Assembly: GCA_947447845.1 (NCBI GenBank)
Contig: CANFNO010000010.1
Location: forward strand, 1 to 17,393
DNA: 17,393 bases
Source of the DNA: Burkholderiales bacterium
Lineage (GTDB): Bacteria; Pseudomonadota; Gammaproteobacteria; Burkholderiales; Burkholderiaceae
Reading direction: 5' to 3'
Shown: piece by piece, positions 14,192 through 17,393 of the stretch
How the letters are laid out: every line of letters starts with the position of its first letter
How positions within the stretch are numbered: position 1 is the first letter of the stretch
Notes under the pieces: generated by a model
The model's database searches: none
What the model was told of the DNA's origin: nothing
What the model saw: only the letters and a program-made list of their open reading frames with translations
Program-made: the position numbers and the translations under genes

Positions 14192-14608
14192 ATGGCGCGC
14201 AACACGCTACCCACAGCAGCACTGCGTCGCCCCCGGGCGCTGTGGTTTGCTGTGCTGGTGGCTGTGTTCTTTGCCATTGCACCCACACTTTCCCATTCCC
14301 TCGCCTTTGCGGGCAAGCACTCCGACAACAACTTTGAAATCTGCAGTGCACAGAAAGTGGTTGCCGCAACGCCAGTCGACGATTCGTCATCAACAGATTC
14401 GGCGTCCGAGCAGGATTCCGGAGCGACACAACAGCATTGTCCGTTTTGCCTTCATTCGCCAGAGCGCCTTGCGTCGGTTTCCAATCCGCTGCCATGCCTC
14501 TTGGTTGCAACGGATAGTCCCCAAACAGTTGCAGCAGCACCGGTATATTTCTTCAAGAAAATTTTCGCGCTCTGGCTAGAGCCGCGCGGACCTCCCACGT
14601 TTGGATAG
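14192..14608 (+). CDS. cruR: DUF2946-type copper-responsive upstream regulator 3 (CruR-like)
   Basis: A 138-aa protein with the same plan as the other two copies: basic start, hydrophobic segment about 16-40, FEICSAQ (C51), a Ser/Asp-rich linker, HCPFCLH (C83, C86) and RGPP at 132-135 followed by TFG and the stop. The CPFC-to-RGPP distance is 45 residues, identical to copy 2. The N-terminal region is near-identical in pattern to copy 2 (LRRPxAxWxxVLVAVxFAIAP), with matching DNA, indicating duplication inside the operon. An extra Cys at 102 is unique to this copy. The start is 6 nt behind the thioredoxin-like stop with no clear Shine-Dalgarno, so translation is probably coupled. A hairpin with a T-run begins at its stop codon. 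By analogy with Bordetella CruR it should gate receptor 2. Confidence 0.85.
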   Translation: MARNTLPTAALRRPRALWFAVLVAVFFAIAPTLSHSLAFAGKHSDNNFEICSAQKVVAATPVDDSSSTDSASEQDSGATQQHCPFCLHSPERLASVSNPLPCLLVATDSPQTVAAAPVYFFKKIFALWLEPRGPPTFG

Positions 14609-14632
14609 CTGCCCCGCGCAGCCGGCTTTTTT
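14608..14632 (+). terminator. Candidate conditional terminator at the cruR-like 3 stop
   Basis: GCTGC-CCCGC-GCAGC forms a 5-bp GC-rich stem (14608-14622), followed by CGGC and six T (14627-14632). The left arm starts on the last base of the stop codon. A ribosome held at RGPP would reach to about the stop codon and could hinder folding, while release would free it. The 4-nt gap before the T-run makes it weaker than a textbook terminator. Confidence 0.45.
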
Positions 14633-14645
14633 CTTTGCTGTCACT

Positions 14646-14666
14646 GGTGCCCGCTTGTCGGGCACC
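14646..14666 (+). promoter_or_regulatory. Strong hairpin in the leader of receptor 2
   Basis: GGTGCCCG-CTTGT-CGGGCACC is a perfect 8-bp GC-rich stem with a 5-nt loop, 34 nt before the receptor 2 start and without a T-run. Its core TGCCCG...CGGGCA is the same as in the leader of receptor 1. It could stall RNA polymerase for Rho, or stabilise the receptor 2 mRNA. Confidence 0.6.
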
Positions 14667-14700
14667 TCCGTATCTATTCGTTTCTCCAAAGGTCCAAACC

Positions 14701-17100
14701 ATGAACAAGAGTCGCATTGCGATGGCCGTTGCCATTGCATTTCCCCTCGCCCTGCCCGCATTTGCACAGGCCCAGTCCAACGCATCGCCAGAAAACAGCG
14801 CCCCCGTCAAATCCCTGGGTATGGTCACAATCACCAGCAGCGGTCAACCCACTTCACTGCCCACCCAGATCCCCACCACCATTGAAGGCGTCACACGCGA
14901 GCAAATTGAGCAAAACGTCAACGCCACCGACAGTGAAGATGCACTCAAATACTTTCCCAGCCTGCTGGTGCGCAAACGCTACATCGGCGACTACAACCAC
15001 GCCGTGCTTTCAAGTCGTGCCTCTGGCACCGGCAACAGCGCACGCTCTGCGGTGTATGCGGACGGCATTTTGCTATCCAACTATCTGGGCAATGGTGCAA
15101 CGTATGCACCGCGCTGGGGCTTGGTGACACCCGAGGAAATCGAACGTGCCGATGTCATGTATGGCCCGTTTTCAGCGGCCTACCCTGGCAACTCAGTAGG
15201 CGCTGTGGTCGACTACGTAACACGCATGCCGACACGCTTCGAAGGCCACGCCAAGATCAGTCTGATAACGCAACCGTTCAGCCTGTACAACACCAACGAA
15301 ACCTACAACGGCAACCAGGAAAGTGTGTCATTGGGTAGCAGAAGCGGCGACTGGTCCTGGTTTGCGAACCTGAATCACACTGACAGCCATGGCCAACCTT
15401 TGACCTTTCCGACAAGGCTTCTATCGGCCCGCTCCAATGGCAAGACCCAGGCCGCTGGCACCGGGACGCCAAAAGTAGTAACCGGCGCCTTGCTGGATGC
15501 CAACAATGCGAACGCGCCGATTTACATCCTGGGAACCGGCACCGAATACCACACACTTCAAGACCACGCCAAGATCAAGCTGGCGTACGACATCAACCCC
15601 ACACTGCGTGCCAGCTATACGTTTGGCTTATGGCAAAACACGTCTGAAGGGCGACCCGTCTCGTACCTGAAAGATGCCAACGGCAACCCGGTCTACTCCG
15701 GACCGATTGTGATCAACGGCAACTCGTTCTATAACTCAACGCCAAGCAACGCAACCAGCAGCCAGGCACTCACGGGTGGCGACTTCCCGTTGACCAATGA
15801 AAGTATCACCCACACGATTCACGGCCTGTCCGTGAAGAGTCATACGCAAGGAGAGTGGGATTGGGAAGCAGCCGCTAGCCTCTACGGTTACGACAAAAAT
15901 ATTCTGCGCCAGAATGGCTCCGGCAACCCTTTACCAACCGCGCTTTCAGGTGGTGCAGGCACCATTGCGGATGGCAGTGGCACCGGTTGGAACACGCTGG
16001 CACTCAAAGGCATTTGGCGCCCACAGGGTCGGTCGGGGGCACACATCGTGGACTTTGGCTACCAGCAGGATAGCTACAAACTCCACAGCCTGGTCTCCAA
16101 CACAAGCAACTGGATAGCGGGAGACCCAACAACCTTGTCCAATGAGGTCGGAGGCAATACCGCCTTGCGCAGCCTCTACGGCCAAGACAGCTGGACCCTT
16201 GATGCCAAGTGGAAAACAGTCCTTGGCGCACGCCTGGAAAACTGGACTGCGGACAATGGATTCACCACCTTTGGTGTGGGCAACGCTGCCAATGCGAAAT
16301 ACGCATCGCGCAGCGAAGACTTCATTTCGCCCAAGGCGGCACTGTCCTATCAATGGGCCGACGATCTGGTGGTGAAGGCCTCCATTGGACGTGCCGTGCG
16401 CATGCCCACGGTGTCGGAGTTGTACGGCGCAACTTCAACCACCAATTCAAAATATATCAACGACCCCAACCTGAAGCCAGAGAAGTCCTGGACGACGGAA
16501 TTCACAGCAGAGAAGGACCTTGGCAGCAACCAGTTGCGCATGACCTACTTCATCGAAGACGTCAAAGACTCTTTGTATAGCCAAAACATTTCCGACCCCG
16601 CAGCAGCGAACGCCACCGTGTCACGGGTGCAAAACGTCGGTCGCATCCTGACCAACGGTCTGGAAGCCGCCTTCAATGGCGAGAACATATTCGCCAAGGG
16701 CTTGGACCTGTCCGGCAGCGTCACCTACACCGACTCTCAGATCATGGAGAACGACGGCTTTGTCGCAGTCGCGGGAGACACCATCGGCAAACGCCAGCCC
16801 AACATCCCGACTTGGCGTGCCACGGCGCTGGCCAGCTACCGAATTGACGACCACTGGAGCACCACGCTGGGCGCACGTTATAGCGGCCCACAATTCAGAA
16901 CCCTGAACAACGCGGACGTGAACGGCTACACCTACCAGGGCGTGAGCGAGTTCTTCACCACCGACGTGCGCGTTCGCTATGTCGAGGGCAAGCGTTGGAG
17001 CGCCTCTTTCGGCATCGACAACCTGAACAACTACCAATACTGGAACTTCCACCCCTACCCCAATCGCAGCTATGTGTTTGAGCTGAAGTGCGATATCTAA
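14701..17100 (+). CDS. TonB-dependent outer membrane receptor 2
   Basis: A 799-aa outer membrane receptor, distinct in subfamily from receptor 1. The signal peptide is about 1-24 (FAQA). The TonB box is probably within KSLGMVTITSSG. The plug (about 60-178) shows DALKYFPSLLVRKRYIGDYN, SARSAVYADGILLSNYLGNG, TPEEIERADVMYGPFSAAYP and GNSVGAVVDYVTRMP; the rest is barrel with many aromatic turns. The C-terminus reads FELKCDI, so the last residue is not the aromatic one normally recognised by BAM, and a Cys lies three residues from the end. The ATG at 14701 has AAAGG 8 nt upstream; an in-frame extension to 14635 lies in the structured leader and is rejected. It is the last gene before a strong terminator. 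The substrate is inferred to be copper or a copper complex from cruR-like 3 and the operon. Confidence 0.93.
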   Translation: MNKSRIAMAVAIAFPLALPAFAQAQSNASPENSAPVKSLGMVTITSSGQPTSLPTQIPTTIEGVTREQIEQNVNATDSEDALKYFPSLLVRKRYIGDYNHAVLSSRASGTGNSARSAVYADGILLSNYLGNGATYAPRWGLVTPEEIERADVMYGPFSAAYPGNSVGAVVDYVTRMPTRFEGHAKISLITQPFSLYNTNETYNGNQESVSLGSRSGDWSWFANLNHTDSHGQPLTFPTRLLSARSNGKTQAAGTGTPKVVTGALLDANNANAPIYILGTGTEYHTLQDHAKIKLAYDINPTLRASYTFGLWQNTSEGRPVSYLKDANGNPVYSGPIVINGNSFYNSTPSNATSSQALTGGDFPLTNESITHTIHGLSVKSHTQGEWDWEAAASLYGYDKNILRQNGSGNPLPTALSGGAGTIADGSGTGWNTLALKGIWRPQGRSGAHIVDFGYQQDSYKLHSLVSNTSNWIAGDPTTLSNEVGGNTALRSLYGQDSWTLDAKWKTVLGARLENWTADNGFTTFGVGNAANAKYASRSEDFISPKAALSYQWADDLVVKASIGRAVRMPTVSELYGATSTTNSKYINDPNLKPEKSWTTEFTAEKDLGSNQLRMTYFIEDVKDSLYSQNISDPAAANATVSRVQNVGRILTNGLEAAFNGENIFAKGLDLSGSVTYTDSQIMENDGFVAVAGDTIGKRQPNIPTWRATALASYRIDDHWSTTLGARYSGPQFRTLNNADVNGYTYQGVSEFFTTDVRVRYVEGKRWSASFGIDNLNNYQYWNFHPYPNRSYVFELKCDI

Positions 17101-17107
17101 AGTGACT

Positions 17108-17125
17108 ACTGGGAGTGCCTCCAGT
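17108..17125 (+). other. Inverted repeat behind the receptor 2 stop
   Basis: ACTGG...CCAGT with inner AG...CT (one bulged G) forms a small hairpin 8 nt past the stop codon and just upstream of the main terminator. It may assist termination or protect the 3' end of the mRNA. Confidence 0.4.
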
Positions 17126-17132
17126 GAAAAAG

Positions 17133-17160
17133 TCTCAGGCTATAGGCGTGAGATTTTTTT
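17133..17160 (+). terminator. Intrinsic terminator of the copper operon
   Basis: TCTCA pairs with TGAGA across an 11-nt loop, directly followed by seven T. An A-run precedes the left arm (17127-17131), so the stem can extend into A:T pairs and may work on both strands. It closes the run of same-strand genes that starts at 7927. Confidence 0.75.
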
Positions 17161-17337
17161 CTGGTGAAGTCTGGCATGCGCCTTTGCATACAGCCCGACC
17201 AACTGGATGGCCTCCCGCTGCTCTCGCTCTTGCGCGCTACTGGCTTTGTGCGTGGCGTTGCGGGTCACGTTCTACAAACATTTATGCTAGCTACTGGCGC
17301 TCGGGAACCAACGATGATGAAGTCAACAGGAGTTTGG
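17161..17337. other. Gene-free spacer
   Basis: I see no convincing gene, RNA or repeat here. A 42-codon GTG frame on the minus strand (17140-17268) ends inside the terminator and has an in-frame stop two codons before its start and no Shine-Dalgarno, so I do not call it a gene. The spacer should hold the promoter of the gene that starts at 17338. TATGCT (17284-17289) is a possible -10 without a good -35. Confidence 0.5.
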
Positions 17338-17393
17338 ATGATTCACCTTCTCAGGATTATTTTTTGTACTGCACTGGTAGTTTGTCTGCAACC
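17338..17393 (+). CDS. 5' end of a gene with hydrophobic N-terminus (3' end outside window)
   Basis: The ATG at 17338 is preceded by AGGAG with a 5-nt spacing, and the first 18 codons read MIHLLRIIFCTALVVCLQ. This is a short basic start plus hydrophobic core, as in a signal peptide, a lipoprotein leader or a first membrane helix. In-frame ATGs at 17314 and 17317 are less likely because they lack a Shine-Dalgarno. The frame is open to the window edge. The product cannot be identified, and with so few codons the call rests mainly on the start signals. Confidence 0.5.
   Translation, partial: MIHLLRIIFCTALVVCLQ

Noticed and set aside
17140..17268. 42-codon minus-strand frame with helical, charged product
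   Set aside because: GTG start, no Shine-Dalgarno, in-frame stop two codons upstream, and its end lies in the operon terminator.
1..17393. CRISPR arrays, tRNA or rRNA genes, integrase or attachment sites
   Set aside because: None found on reading both strands; gaps between genes are short and lack cloverleaf or spaced repeats.

Overview
The window looks like chromosomal DNA of a Burkholderiales betaproteobacterium, most likely Comamonadaceae. I infer this from the moderately high GC content, the style of the signal proteins (PAS-GGDEF-EAL, HDOD, response-regulator/kinase fusions, secreted Cache protein next to an MCP) and the copper genes. The genus cannot be fixed by reading alone. It holds 16 CDS calls, one of them cut at each edge. 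I saw no tRNA, rRNA, CRISPR array or intact insertion sequence.

Left part, 1-7684, is housekeeping and signalling. It opens with the 3' part of exodeoxyribonuclease III, which meets a receiver-histidine kinase fusion tail to tail with a 4-bp overlap. Divergent from the kinase is a two-gene unit: a PAS-GGDEF-EAL cyclic-di-GMP protein coupled by ATGA to an HDOD/GAF-like protein. Next is a second ATGA-coupled pair, a secreted single-Cache protein and a methyl-accepting chemotaxis protein. A stand-alone CheY-like receiver faces this pair from the other strand.

Right part, 7927-17160, is a same-strand copper acquisition locus ending at a strong terminator. Its order is: cruR-like 1; PCu(A)C copper chaperone; copper uptake system-associated protein; cruR-like 2; a 65-aa coiled-coil ORF; TonB-dependent receptor 1; a beta-propeller protein with CECC and CPHHGP motifs; a periplasmic CSTC thioredoxin-like protein; cruR-like 3; TonB-dependent receptor 2. 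The three cruR-like genes encode small DUF2946-type proteins with an N-terminal hydrophobic segment, a CPxC motif and a C-terminal RGPP a few codons before the stop. In Bordetella pertussis the DUF2946 protein CruR is a copper-sensing upstream ORF: its nascent chain stalls at a RAPP motif, copper binding at CXXC relieves the stall, and Rho then ends transcription before the receptor gene.

Here three such checkpoints stand in series, each in front of a different copper cargo (periplasmic carriers; receptor plus processing proteins; second receptor). The spaces behind cruR2 and cruR3 hold strong hairpins. In front of receptor 1 there are four alternating GCCCG/CGGGC segments that can pair as 1:2+3:4 or as 2:3+1:4, like an attenuator. 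This serial, nascent-chain-gated operon is the most interesting content of the window. The architecture is read directly from the sequence; the mechanism is transferred from Bordetella and is inference for this organism.

The final 230 bases contain the operon terminator, a short gene-free stretch and the first codons of a new plus-strand gene with a hydrophobic N-terminus.
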